From Trichopria drosophilae (Eukaryota; Arthropoda; Insecta; Hymenoptera; Diapriidae): DNA of 64,000 nt. Numbering within the stretch: the stretch's first letter is position 1; each line of letters starts with the position of its first letter. Positions 1-11,594 of the stretch are shown piece by piece. The stretch covers positions 74,141,001 through 74,205,000 of the forward strand of contig CM059587.1 of assembly GCA_030407085.1 (NCBI GenBank), in the 5' to 3' direction. A program made the translations under genes and the position numbers. A model generated the notes under the pieces. The model saw only the letters and a program-made list of their open reading frames with translations. It had not been told where the DNA came from and did not search any database.

Positions 1-1017
1 AACTATAAACAAAAATATGGATTACCAATGGGATCACCATTATCACCAATAGCAGCTGATTTACTAATGGATTTCATAGAAAACATTCTTATACAAAAAT
101 TACCATGCAAACTTCCTTTCTACCACAGATACGTTGATGACATTTTAACAATTGTTCCAAACGAATTTTTAGATGTAATTTTATTCATTTTCAATAGCTT
201 ACACAAAATCAAAGGTTTTCAAAATAAAATTACTTTTACCATAGAAAAAGAAGACAACAAAAGAATTAGTTTTTTAGATTTACTTATTATAAACGATAGA
301 AATACCTTAATTACGGACTGGTACCGTAAAAATACATTTTCTGGCAGATATTTAAATTTCCATTCAAACCACCCATTACATTACAAAATAGGAGTAGCTT
401 TCGGATTAATCGACAGAGCATTAAGATTAGCACATATTAAATTTAGAGAAAAAAATCTAAAACTAGTTAAACAAATATTAACAGAAAACGGATACCCCAT
501 ATACATAATCAATGAATGTTTTAGAAAAAGAGTCTACAAAATATACAACACCCTTGATACAAAATCAAACGACAAAAAATATATCAAAACCATTAGCATT
601 CCATATTTTAAAAATATCTCAGAGAATATAAGAAGTAATTTCAGAAATAACGATATTAGAGTAGTATTCAAACCAACAAACACAAATATTGGTGGTATTA
701 AATGCAATAACTGCGATGGAGTCTATATAGGTGAAACAGGCAGACTTTTAAAAAACAGAATAACCGAACATAAACATAACATCTACTTAAACGAAGACAA
801 ATATACAGGACTTACAACACATAGAATTAATACAGGACATAATTTTGATTTTTCAAACGTCAAAATTCTAGCAATAGAAAGAAATAAATACAAAAGAAAA
901 AATATGGAAAACTTTTTTATCAAAAATAACAACAAATCAGTAAACATCCGCTTTGAAAAGTCAAACTTACCGGACACATATATACCTCTACTTCAAGTTC
1001 AAAAATCAAAGCAATAA
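1..1017 (+). CDS. Penelope-like element ORF, C-terminal part (reverse transcriptase + GIY-YIG endonuclease), cut by window edge
   Basis: The reading frame is open from base 1 to the stop at 1015-1017, so the start lies outside the window; the ATG at 28 is internal. Counting from that ATG, the RT active site YVDD is at residues 35-38, just after the conserved GLPMGSPLSP block. The C-terminal endonuclease has Cys226-x2-Cys229, the GVYIGETGR motif at 231-239, conserved Arg244, His248 and His265, and a Glu294 in MENFF. RT followed by a C-terminal GIY-YIG nuclease is the diagnostic arrangement of endonuclease-positive Penelope-like retroelements, which prime from nicked DNA. No frameshift or stop interrupts this part, so the copy is fairly young. 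There is no reason to link it to neighbouring host genes. Confidence 0.95.
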   Translation, partial: NYKQKYGLPMGSPLSPIAADLLMDFIENILIQKLPCKLPFYHRYVDDILTIVPNEFLDVILFIFNSLHKIKGFQNKITFTIEKEDNKRISFLDLLIINDRNTLITDWYRKNTFSGRYLNFHSNHPLHYKIGVAFGLIDRALRLAHIKFREKNLKLVKQILTENGYPIYIINECFRKRVYKIYNTLDTKSNDKKYIKTISIPYFKNISENIRSNFRNNDIRVVFKPTNTNIGGIKCNNCDGVYIGETGRLLKNRITEHKHNIYLNEDKYTGLTTHRINTGHNFDFSNVKILAIERNKYKRKNMENFFIKNNNKSVNIRFEKSNLPDTYIPLLQVQKSKQ

Positions 1018-1434
1018 ATGTAAATAGAACGAAAACTAAATGTACACAGAATATTATGTAATCTGAAAAACTTTTCAGTCTCCTTTCATACAATAGAAGC
1101 ACAAGTACGTGAATATTCACACAAAATTCTTTTTTTTATTCTCTAAAAAATACAGTGATATTTTCTACTTTTTTTTTCTGCTTACTGAGCGAAAACTCAA
1201 TAAAATAATTATTTTTACAGTTCCTAAATTCAAAACCGGGTCACGACAATATCAACACAACAATTTACTACAGGTAAGCAGAAACAAAATTAACCAAACT
1301 CAAAATCCCAATAAAACCATAAACAAAAGAAACTGACAAGTTTTTCAGAAATATTAAAAAAAAAATTTTATTATTGTAATTTTGTCACTATAATATATAT
1401 TATTTTGTAATTCTTTTATATATAGAAATATATT
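1018..1434 (+). mobile_element. 3' non-coding region of the Penelope-like element
   Basis: AT-rich sequence between the RT-endonuclease stop and the hammerhead-like motif. It contains no credible ORF. By position it belongs to the element's 3' flank (pseudo-LTR type sequence). The exact element end could not be set because no target-site duplication or second terminal copy was recognised. Confidence 0.55.
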
Positions 1435-1467
1435 CTGAAGAGGGTCAAAACAAATGACCGAAACGTC
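1435..1467 (+). ncRNA. Hammerhead-ribozyme-like motif of the Penelope-like element
   Basis: The core box CTGAAGA (1435-1441) is followed by a potential stem II, GGTC (1443-1446) pairing with GACC (1456-1459) around a 9-base loop, then GAAA (1460-1463) and ACGTC ending at a candidate UC cleavage site. This is the order of a hammerhead: CUGANGA, stem II, GAAA, very short stem III, UH. Minimal hammerheads with a short palindromic stem III are known in Penelope-like retroelements, and this one lies 418 bases after such an ORF. G1442 would be a bulge at the base of stem II, so the copy may be weakened. Stem I pairing was not established. Confidence 0.55.
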
Positions 1468-2289
1468 AACTGTCTAATTCATTTAATACCAATTAAATCT
1501 GACATACAATACAAGAACAATCAAAGAACATTTCACTTACGAAAGAGTCAGAAAAGAAAGAAAGATTTATGAGATTATAAATGTTTTAAAACAAAGCCTA
1601 GCGTTCGGGAATCCAAGTGATTACACGCAAGGTGTTTGAAATGTTTAGAGATCGTCAAACAGTAGCATTTTAACAACTAATGCAATTTTTATAAACATCG
1701 TGGTAGGTCATAAGCCCGGTTTAAAACCAATTTAATTTTGTTAATTTCCAAAAAAAACCTATCGTAATAATTCAATTTTATTAAGGTGAAAAAAAGTTGC
1801 CGATTTGACGTGTACCCTATAATTCTGGTGAAAATTAAACTAGAAAAAAGATGGGAAATGATTATGTTGCTACTTGTTAATTTCAAACGTGTTAGTAACA
1901 AATGAAATTAAAATCTGAACGATATAATATTGTACTAACGCAGTTCTTAGATACTAATAATAAGTAGTATATTTAGTCTATCTAAAAGTTTGTCGACTTG
2001 AGATACTAGATAAAATAATGATCAGGGTCCATCGTACTTTGGCTTGTTAAAGTGAAATTTAAGTAAAATTAAAATCAAATTTTGATATTTTTATATCTGC
2101 TCGATACAATTGTATATATTTGTTCCTATTAAAACATACTTACACTTAAAGCATTACGAGTCTGTGTGCAGGCATCTCTAAACATTCGCGTAATTTCAAA
2201 AATGTCTCAATAATGCGTGTCTCCGTATATTTGCAAGATATTGGAACAGTTCTGAAAGGTATGAATAGACTAATTCTTTAAAAAAGGCG

Positions 2290-2677
2290 TTATAGATCCC
2301 CTAAAGCCCCTGAAGACGGAATAGATGAAAACACTGCCACAAAGTATAAAGAGCTTGCAAATAAAGGAGCCATGATGATATTCCATATTAAACGATCGGT
2401 GGACACGTCAGTTTGATCGTTGAATTTCATTGTTGTGATTAGCATCCATTTATAGTGCGTGTGCTCCAGGGCAGATGGATGGCTAGACGCATGAATGACT
2501 CCCGTTGCGTAAGTTCCGTCGTTCCATTCCGACAATATCTCGTAACTCCCATCCAGTTACCTGTCGTCGACTTCCTGATGTTACTGACCGACATTTCCTA
2601 GATTTATCGTTTTTTATATGCAGCTTGATGTCCCATGAGAATTCAAATCGTTCGATCATTCGAGCAGGGGCTGACAA
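2290..2677 (-). pseudogene. Possible broken coding remnant, unrecognised
   Basis: The minus-strand frame ending at 2290 encodes about 80 residues with balanced composition, beginning near SEWNDGTYATG and ending in a hydrophobic stretch (IMAPLFASSLYFVAVF) before the stop. It begins only with TTG and has a stop a few codons upstream. The frame one base over continues upstream without a stop to about 2677, so one indel near 2530 would join them. GC content is higher than the surroundings. No family is recognised, and chance cannot be excluded. Confidence 0.2.
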
Positions 2678-4033
2678 ATTTTTCTTGACAAAGCAGGGGC
2701 TGACAAAGTCTTTGATTTTGTTTGGGTTTGCATCGCATCAAGCCTACGTCTCTATTCCTTAATGCAGTCTACATCCACGTGCGATATTGTACCTGACATT
2801 GGTGTTTTCAAAACTTTGTATTATTCGAATTTCGCGTTTTCACGACTTAGAAAAGCCTGCAAGGAGTTTCTTTTATGCATAGAGAGACGGTCTTATTTAT
2901 TCGTCGTCGGGGGCATGAAAAGAATTACAAATGTATACATTTGTACATTATATCGTTATTGAATAACGAGTAATTGCATCACGTATAAGTAAAAGTTGCT
3001 TTTAGTTGCTTTTTAACGTTTTATACAAGTTTTCCAATACTTAGTCCTTGACGGAGGTATAACCTTGTAACTACCTCATCAAAAGTATTCTTGGATGCAC
3101 TCTTTTATTTCGGCATAATTCTGGTCTTCGCGTAATTAATCGTGTAACTTTGGCAAAAGATTTTTTTTTTCTTACATTCAACTTATGTAAACTGAAGGTA
3201 TAAAACACCAACAAATGTTAATGTCAGCGTTCATATGCTTATACTATTTCAGTCACTGCAAACTCTTTTCGCTTCTAATTTTTTCCGATACCATCAATAT
3301 TGCCATGAAATTTTAACTAATTTTAAGTAAAAAATATTCTAGAACAATTTTTTGTAAAATCAATACTTATAAGCTTTTGGAATTAAAGTACATAAAACTG
3401 AAATGAGAGTAATAACAAAAAGGTGAGATTGCTTTGACTATGGTTGTAATTGCAATAAAAACTTTATAATTATGGATTCCCGAACTCAAAATTGAATACG
3501 ACGATATCTGAAATGTCATTTCAACTACAAATAGCAAAAAGACAAGGTTTTTTTTTATAAAACTATACTCACCATATGACTTTTTTGAAATATTTGATAA
3601 CATCTTTAAATCAAGCACCGGTTACAGTCGATGCCATAAAAATTGATGGAGTTATAACGAATGTAAAATTATTTTCTTGATTTTTGGGCGAAATATATCG
3701 GCGTTAAAATAAATGCCATGCCGTATAAAATTGCGAATTAAACGTACCCTGATAATAATTATTAATACTGAATTATTTCGTTTTTTGATGTAGTTGTTGG
3801 AATGGCAAAACCAAGCATGAAAACAATCATTCCTGACTCCTTTAAACATCTAATGTAAAATACGAAGAGCTAAAAAAAGTTAAAAGAGGTGTAGTGAAAT
3901 TCTCTAAAAACTGTTTTTTCCTACAAATTTTTTATACATACAATTTATGTAAAAAAAATCAATCGCATTTTTCGGTACGTTCTGTACCAGAATAAGTGTG
4001 TGAAAGCCTATTTTTGTAAAATAATTTCTTCTG

Positions 4034-4053
4034 CCCCCCCCCCCCCCCACCCC
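4034..4053. repeat. Poly-C tract
   Basis: Fifteen consecutive C, one A, then four C, in otherwise strongly AT-rich DNA. Such a run is prone to slippage and to i-motif or G-quadruplex formation; it may also mark an assembly weak point. Confidence 0.95.
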
Positions 4054-4197
4054 ATGCGTCTGAAATTTAATATTGTTTTCAAATGGGGAAATTTGTTATC
4101 AACTTTGTCTATAAAATATTGACAAATCTGAAATTTTAATACTTTTTCTCAAACCTCAACAAAAATTCCAATAAAAAAATGACCGATTGATAATCCA

Positions 4198-4800
4198 TAA
4201 AACGAGCTCTTTAAGATGTCTTACTTAGGAACTCTTAAAATGGTAATCTCGAAGAGATCTTATGTTTGACGTCTTAAATCTATCTCATTTTGGACCAGCT
4301 TTAAATGTACTACGGTTAAAAAAAACTCAAGTAGGAACGTAGACAGCAAAATAAAAAAGAGTTCAGAATGATTTCGAAACGTATTCTAAAAGAAATCAGA
4401 TGTCCCACTTTCTGAGGGTTTTCTGAACATGATGTCATTATGAGATCTTTATGAACTCGTGTTCAGAAAACCCTCAGAAAGTGAGACATCTGACTTCAAG
4501 CACATTTCGAAATCATTCTGAACTTTCTCTTATTTTGCTGCTTGAAAATAAAATAAACTAATAATTAAAGTACAAAAATAGAATCTATAATTTCCACTAA
4601 TTTACTGTTCATTTATAATATTTATTTTATATTGAGTGTCACAGCCCTCAAATAAGAGCTCTTTTCCGAAAATATTTGGGAAGTCTTAAAGAACTCGTAA
4701 AATCGACGCATAAGCATTCTTAAAGGTCATTTTATGAACTCTTTCTGACATTATTTCTAACATCTTATACACTTTTTAACTCTTCTTAAAGAACTCAATA
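4198..4800. mobile_element. Foldback/MITE-like element with a nested inner palindrome
   Basis: The inner part (4344-4543) is a long imperfect inverted repeat. The left arm starts CAGCAAAATAAAAAAGAG and includes TTCAGAATGATTTCGAAA and ACTTTCTGAGGGTTTTCTGA. The right arm carries the reverse complements (AACCCTCAGAAAGT, TTTCGAAATCATTCTGAA, TTATTTTGCTG). Outside it, GAGCTCTTTAAGA near 4204 and its inverted relatives near 4690 and 4790 suggest a second, older pair of arms. There is no ORF, as expected for a non-autonomous element. The outer limits are approximate. Confidence 0.7.
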
Positions 4801-6243
4801 TTTTTACTATTTAGAAACTTTTGAAGTGGAGTATTTAATACCCCGATATAGTATTTGAATACTGTATTTAACACACTGAATAAAATAGACTCAGATTTTC
4901 AATAACTTCCTGTTAATTCAATTTATGTATTCATTTTAAAGACGCCATACTAAGAAAAACCGTGTACATGATTTTGAAAATAATGCCATCAGTAACATTT
5001 TTTTATTCTTATTAAAGAAAATTAGTATATGAAACAAACAATTATTTTTGTTTAAATTTTGAAAATGTGTAAATAATCAAAAATTAAATATAAACAATGC
5101 ACGAGTGCCCTGAAAATGTTTTGTTTATTTAAAATATAATATCAGGTCACAAGCCGCAGTTGTACTCTATTTACTTCTAAAATGTACACTAATTAGACAC
5201 ATTGGAGTTGTTTCTTTAATGAGTTTATACTGATAAAATGTATAATTAAATTCGAAATTTTGTTACATTCCTACAGTTTTACATAAAATATAATTTTTGT
5301 TTACACATGAAGACTACCATTTTACGACATAATTTAAGTAGTAATTCCTTGTTGTTTTGATTCAAGTCGAGTAACCCAGTTAAACTTCTTTACATTGTAT
5401 CCGCCGTCGGTTAAGAAGAAACCTGTGTAATTGATATGAAATGCAAAATTATTTTAAACATTGTATAGTTCTAATACATTTATCATATTGTGCAATTTTT
5501 CTAGTGCATTAGAACCAAAATAATCGAAATAAAAATATAATTGAACATTCTTAAAAAACAAACATTTTCTCATTAAAATGAACTAACTTTCATCAAATCG
5601 TGTAAATGAGATAAATTTCAAGTATTTTTTACTGTCCTGTCACCGGAAGTGATTAGATTTTCTTGTAATCAACAATTTCTTGCATATTTCCGTGACTTTT
5701 AGAGAAACATTTCGTTTTATGTAAGTTAGAAATGAACACCAGGACAACGTTCTGAAATTAAACGATGAAACTATTAAAGTATTAGTTTTACACGTTTCAA
5801 TTAATTATTTAATTTTACATATTTTTCTATGGAGAAAGTATTTTTATTCGTCATTTAATATAGTCACTGATAAACACATTACATTACTAACACAAAAAGT
5901 ACACAAATTTAACTTCTTACACTTCTATTTGACTCTTTCTAACTTCATGTATGAGACATTTGGCTGCTTCGTATCTGACGAACATGGCATGCTGAAAGTT
6001 TATAAATTGTAACGTTATTATTATTGTAAGAATAAGGTGAAAAACAACTTAAAATATTATTAGATATAGAAAAATTGTTCGCTCCTAATCAAGAACTATT
6101 TACTACGAATGTTCACTTTTAAAATCAGCTTTGGTAAGATCGATAAATATGTCTTATTATTAAAAAAAAAAAATGTTATAAATTGTTAACTAAACTTTTA
6201 TAAAATTTGTTATTATTATTTATAAAAAATATAATGTAGGAAC

Positions 6244-7178
6244 CTACAATGCCAACATCGGGTAAGTGCAACCGTGTTGCAGAGGTTCTGAAGTACCAAC
6301 TGCCGTTTTTCGATGACACTTGCATGAGAAGAATTTTCTTGCCTTCTTACGCTTTTCTTTAAATCTGTGTTTCTTTTTCGGTATTCTGTTTGTTTTTTCC
6401 GAATCCACGGATTCATTTCCCTCTGTTCCATCAACGGGAATCACCGGGATGGTTTTATACATTCTTTTCCACTCTTTGCGATTGATTACGTACGATTCAG
6501 ATACTTCCGGTTTCGAGGGAACTTTTTTTGTTGATTGCCTACGACTTTCAAGATTAGATACATACCCACGTGCTATTTATTATATATAAATTGAAAAAAC
6601 ATTTTTCCAGTAAATAATTAATAGATAGTCTCAAGTAAAACATTTACTTATTTCAAGAAAATAGTTTCATTCAATATTTACTTGAATCTACTAAGTTCTT
6701 TCATAGGTATCTCAATGCTTACCGTCGCCTTCGTCTGGCACTACGTTTTTCGAAAGTGACGTCAGATTTTTTTTCCGATTTCTCTGATTTTTTAGAAGTA
6801 TCTGACTTAGTAGCATTTACTTTGTTCAGACCATCTCCGGCACAAAAACATTTTTGTTCAGTAGTACAACATCGGCGAGCCCGTAGCGAGTTACAAGAAC
6901 AAGGAACATTTAATAAATAATGGAAAATGCAAGCCGGTCTTCCATTGCTAAAAAGTAAACAAATTTTTTAAATGAATAAGTATAAATTAAACAAATTTTT
7001 ATTGAAATTAAACATATAGCGAATTTATAACAACAAAAATGTAACAATTAACAGTTGATGACTACGAATAAAAAAGGGGTTAGGATATTCTAAAAAAATT
7101 AACTCACTAGGCTAGAACTGCTGCACACCAAGTTCCCACGAAACACACACAGCCACATACTAATACTGTTTCTATCAT
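6244..7178 (-). CDS. Unrecognised small basic/Cys-rich protein with hydrophobic leader, three exons (cluster member 1)
   Basis: Exons: 7178-7108, 6947-6723 and 6544-6244. Introns have GTGAGT and GTAAGC donors, and the joined length is 597 bases, exactly 198 codons plus stop. Exon 1 encodes 23 hydrophobic, Cys-rich residues (starts MIETVLVCGC), a likely signal peptide or membrane anchor. Exon 2 has a Cys cluster (residues about 29-57, with C-S-C, C-C and C-x-C pairs), then a Lys/Ser-rich run ending in an Arg tract that continues across the splice. Exon 3 is Lys-rich (IPKKKHRFKEKRKKARK) and ends in a few more Cys. The second acceptor was chosen because it alone keeps the basic frame; its pyrimidine tract is poor, so this junction is the weakest. 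No family is recognised. It shares leader design with genes at 12556-13711 and 16694-17621. Confidence 0.72.
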
Positions 7179-7279
7179 ATCTTCACGTTAGAAATACTTT
7201 GTACCAAGAATTTCGCAATTCCATTTTCTGGAAAAGTTTTTTATGCGAGACAATTCCAAAAGTGATATATTCGCACTTC

Positions 7280-7320
7280 GGCGCGATAGATAAATCGATT
7301 TCGAGATTTTGGCGGGTAAC
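7280..7320. promoter_or_regulatory. Candidate E2F/DRE-like promoter elements upstream of cluster member 1
   Basis: About 100-140 bases upstream of the minus-strand ATG at 7178 lie GGCGCGAT, ATCGAT (7294-7299) and TTTTGGCGGGTAA (7307-7319). The last resembles an E2F site and ATCGAT is the core of the DREF element, a pairing known in insect promoters. This is position and motif only; such short matches also occur by chance. Confidence 0.3.
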
Positions 7321-9706
7321 TTTCGGCAAACTTCGTACTGAATGGGTGGTTTAGATCACAAGATGTCATAATTAGGACTAAGATTCATAATGGAATTCAC
7401 GTAAAATTTAAAGCAAATACACAAATCAAGAAACAATGGTGGACTGCCTGACGCTCTGTAACACTTCTTGCATTACTTGCATCTGGTTCTTCTTACTGTC
7501 AATCTGGTAAATTAATCATTTCTACTTATAACCACTTTTTTTATTCAGATCATTCAAAAGTAAATTAATAGTCTGTTTAAAAGTTCTTTAATGAATGTTC
7601 ATAAAATATGGTATAGCTTGTATTTCAATTTATCATTAGGTTAGGAATATTGAAAGTGGTTATAAAACAATTTAAATCTTTTCTTTGGAAATTTTGAGTA
7701 GTTTCCTGCATTATATTGGAATTTTGAGATGGTGTAATACGTAGATTCCTAACGTAACCTACATTTTGTTCAGGAGTAAAAAGTCGATTCGATAGAAGGT
7801 GAAGATAACTGAGTGACGAAAAATACAATACAAAATGTTGAATATAAATGTTGAATGACTTTCTTTACAAACAATAGTAATTTAATTAATTAATATTCAA
7901 ATTTATAACTCGCTTTGAATATCTAAGGTTAATTACATAACCCGAAAACCAAAATACACGAATATTTTTAAAAATTAAAAAGTAAAAGATAATTCTGTTT
8001 CTATATTGTTTATCGATATGAAGAAAATTATTAATTAAATCATTTTTTTTTATTATGAACTTCATTTATTTTTTATAAATTTTCCATTAATTATTTATGC
8101 ATCTCTAGGTTTAAAATTAAACTTTTAGCAACGAGTTTTCTTAAATATGCATAGATGCACAAGTATAATAACTTATGTGGGTGAACTAGTCTAGGCATCA
8201 ACTGGTATATTATTTAATATATCGTTCCATTCCACTCATAACTAATTAGAACGTGCATTTAAGAAAGGTAAATATAAGCTCGAATTTAGTTTCCTTTCTT
8301 TTATTTCTTAGAGCAGCCATCAGCAAATCGAATATGATTTAGATATATTAAGTAGTATTAGATGATGTTTTGTACGATAGTTAAAATGTTATAAGCTATT
8401 CGAAATTGTGCTAAGATCATGTCGAATTATGACGATATTCTTCTTCAGTTTAAATGAAGTGCGAAGGTCAATGTTGACGGCCGTTTGGTTACGTATTTTT
8501 TAGATAGTTTCATTCATGGGGTGATCACGTTCAAGGCCATGAAGTATTTAAATACTTTCTTAATGTTTAAGATAAATGATAATCTTTAGTAAACTGAAGA
8601 TAAATGAAACTGAAAAAGAATTTTAAATAATCCAATAAATTATCAACATTTTAAAAAATCTGTATAATCATAAAATTTAATGAAAATGTATACTCTAATA
8701 CAGTTTGAACTATTTTAATTAAACATTTAAATCCGCCTTTATACTAACAATAAAAAGAAATGTTCTACTTGATTGATGAAATGGAAAAGTTACCATCAGC
8801 AAGTTAAATAGAAATTACATAGAAAATATTCAAATGCTGAAATGTATTGCATAAGATTTAGGACAACAACATGATTTATTTACGACCACCTCGTCGTGAG
8901 AAAAGAGTTTGAGACTCCCAACTGAGATTTGGTAACCAGTCGTTAAGAAATGCAGCAGCCAAATATTAAAAATTATGCGCATTTCGTTTACCGCATTTCA
9001 AACTCGAGAGAAAAGTGAATATTTATATTTAGTTAAGTAAATGAAAGTGAGATTTCTATTAGATATCTGCTTATTATCATTTAAAATGTCTTTGATACAT
9101 TTTACGAAGAATATGTACAAATCGACTATGTTTACATAGTCAAAAATAGGTATTTGTAATTTTGCGTAATTCTATAGAAAGAAAACTTAACATTTTTAAG
9201 TATTTTCATTTGAAATTAACGAAATTCATCGCATGTTAGTAAGAGTCGTCCATTGTGCCTCAAGTAGTGAGTCAGCAATTATGGATTCAAAATACATGAA
9301 GAATACGTTACACGATGTAACAATGAGATAGGTTAATACATAATACGTATTTTGAGATTCAAATGAATAAAATAAAATTTTCTGTTTGTAATTTTTCACT
9401 TAATATCACGCTGTTACATGATACTAATTTAAGCATTTGGTTTTACAACAGTAATTGTTTGTAATGGAATAATTTTACAATAGTAAGTCATACAGTAACA
9501 AAAATAGTTAAATTAACTATTTCAGTACTGAACAAGATCAGGACATTGTTCCATTTCCCAATTTTTAAATACCCATCGCCTTACATAACCTCAAATGTAC
9601 GGTAATTTTACAATCGAATTGTCACTTAAATATTTTTGAGTAATAAAATAAATTTAACAATACTGATAATAACAGTTATTGTATGATATATTTTAAAATA
9701 TTTTAA
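7321..9706. other. Intergenic, nothing recognised
   Basis: AT-rich DNA without convincing ORFs, exons or RNA genes. Short ORFs here have no coding character. The missing first exon of the gene at 11595 could lie here, but no M-x-Glu hydrophobic leader was found. Confidence 0.5.
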
Positions 9707-9790
9707 ATTGATTGATTGATTGATTGATTGATGCAATTCTTTATTGCCATGGACAAAGCGGTCCGTGGGCAAACACGGAATATTGTAAAT
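9707..9790 (-). mobile_element. Probable 3' end of a non-LTR retrotransposon
   Basis: Read on the minus strand, a GC-balanced end with GTTTGCCCACGGACC and CCATGGCAATAAAGAATT runs into (CAAT)n of about six units (9707-9731). An AATAAAG-type end followed by a short tandem-repeat tail instead of poly-A is typical of several insect LINE clades. The 5' limit is unclear; a plus-strand ORF of 71 codons across it has no recognisable domain. Confidence 0.5.
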
Positions 9791-10299
9791 GTAATATACA
9801 GTCAATCTTTAACTTTTCACGTTATTAATTGTACTATTAGGTTTGGTTACAACCACTTCTACCTTTTTTCAATTGTTACATTAACTTTTTTTCCTTTGTG
9901 TGGTTTTAACATTACAGAATGTATAACTATTATCAGTAATTAGTGAATATTTCAGTTAATGTTCTCAGTATTCAAATCCAATTACTTAACTAATGAGCAA
10001 CTGTACCTTATATGATAGTAATACCTTGCTTAACTATGCAAGATGACTTGTCACTAAATGCTTTTGAAATACAAAATTATGCTAACAATGTTACATAACC
10101 TCTTTGAAAAATGTTTTCAATGTTTCAAATGTTTTAACTGTCAAAAAAACAATCAGAATTAAATTTAATTAAATTGCTCCTGCTTTATCAGAAAATTTCT
10201 CGGAATGAAAATTCACTCTTCTGGAGTGAAAATTGGGCCATTTTATGATGCAAGGGGGAATCGTCTAATCACTCAGCAGTTGCTGAGTTTAATATTTTC

Positions 10300-10500
10300 A
10301 CACCGAAGAAAAGAAATAGTTGGATCTACTAACTAAACAGTAGGATCGATACAGCCATTGGTTTTAGTTAATTGTACTATCTAAATAGTGCCATTAATAA
10401 AGTAACTAACTAACTAAAACTAACTAATTAAATAGTAACCTCTGCAAATCAGGTAGACAATCCTACGATTTAAATAGTGGGTCTATTTTCTTATCCATGG
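10300..10500. mobile_element. MITE-like inverted repeat rich in TTAGTTA/TAACTAA
   Basis: AAATAGTTGGATCTACTAA..GTAGGATCGA on the left resembles, inverted, TCCTACGATTTAAATAGTGG on the right. The centre is CTAACTAACTAAAACTAAC. No ORF. Arms are diverged, so limits are approximate. Similar TTAGTTAAT-rich blocks occur near 51400-51600, 53690-53890 and 54540-54680. Confidence 0.4.
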
Positions 10501-11594
10501 TTGATTAGTTTATTATTTATTAAAAATTATTTTCATTTATAATTATCGCTTCTTTTACACATATGCATATAAAAATTAAAGAAAACTTCAAGGATACCAA
10601 GACACTTAATCGGTGGAATTATACTATTTTACCACGGTAAATTTTTAGTAAGGAAAATTCTTAGTAAATATTTAATTACTATTTTCCGACTGACTTCATT
10701 AGGTCCTCACTTGTTATTGAAATGCATTCTAAACATTACATTGACTAAAGTGGAGAAGATAACTACTAGGAATGTTAACAGTGACTGAGTGTTAACATTT
10801 AATTGAAAGTTTGAATAATTTTAACTATTAACTATTAGCTTTAGTGAAAGTAGTAAAGTTGAAAACAACCAAAATATGTTTTCTTGTAACTACTTTCAAT
10901 TTTACAATCCAGATAGTTTAATCATCAAAGGATTATTATACGTAAAATGAGCATCAAGTTTAACAGTATTTTTAGTACTAACATGAAATGAAAACAATTT
11001 TAGAATAAATTTTTTGTGAGGCTCAAACCTAGTTCGTTCAATTAACGAATCAGGAAAGACGATGTAGAGTTGGTTATTTAAAGTTTTTTATTAAATTTTT
11101 CCTTAGTTTTGTACAATTTTTCGTGTCATAATATATATAATGATCAGTCACAAGTTCCACATATTACTATTAAGTTTTTATTATTTTGGATACTAAAAAC
11201 ACAAACATTTTTTATGTTACTTCATGCACCGTGTCGATTCCATCATTTTGAAATGTATTACAATAAATGTCATCGCCTGAAAGCTTGGTCATTTTTTACG
11301 AGCCATTATACGAGGCAGATACAATTTAAAACGGGAAGTAAATAAACAAAAAATAATAAGGAAAAGACAAAAGAAATCTTTAAAAATTTGTAATAGTTAT
11401 TTATGCGTAGTTGTTTACTTTCGATTTTCTATGATGGCATTCAAACGTCACTTCCATGTTACTTCGTGGAAAACATTATAATATTATTTACCAAAATACG
11501 AGTTTGTAGAATGACGTGCAATCAACTTCCTCTCATGACACATAATATTTTTTGAAAATGAACTGGGGATTATATCAATTGTTTGTTATTCCAG

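Larger units (their letters stand above)
1468..6243. other. Intergenic, no confident gene
   Basis: AT-rich sequence with only short unconvincing ORFs. A visibly GC-richer patch lies at about 2290-2960. On its minus strand two overlapping frames (2290-2535 and 2483-2677) look mildly protein-like, as if joined by one frameshift near 2530. Neither could be matched to a family and no splice structure was found. A poly-C run (4034-4053) and foldback repeats (4198-4800) are listed separately. Confidence 0.5.

Noticed and set aside
9728..9943. 71-codon ORF as a gene
   Set aside because: It begins within a LINE tail repeat and has no recognisable domain.
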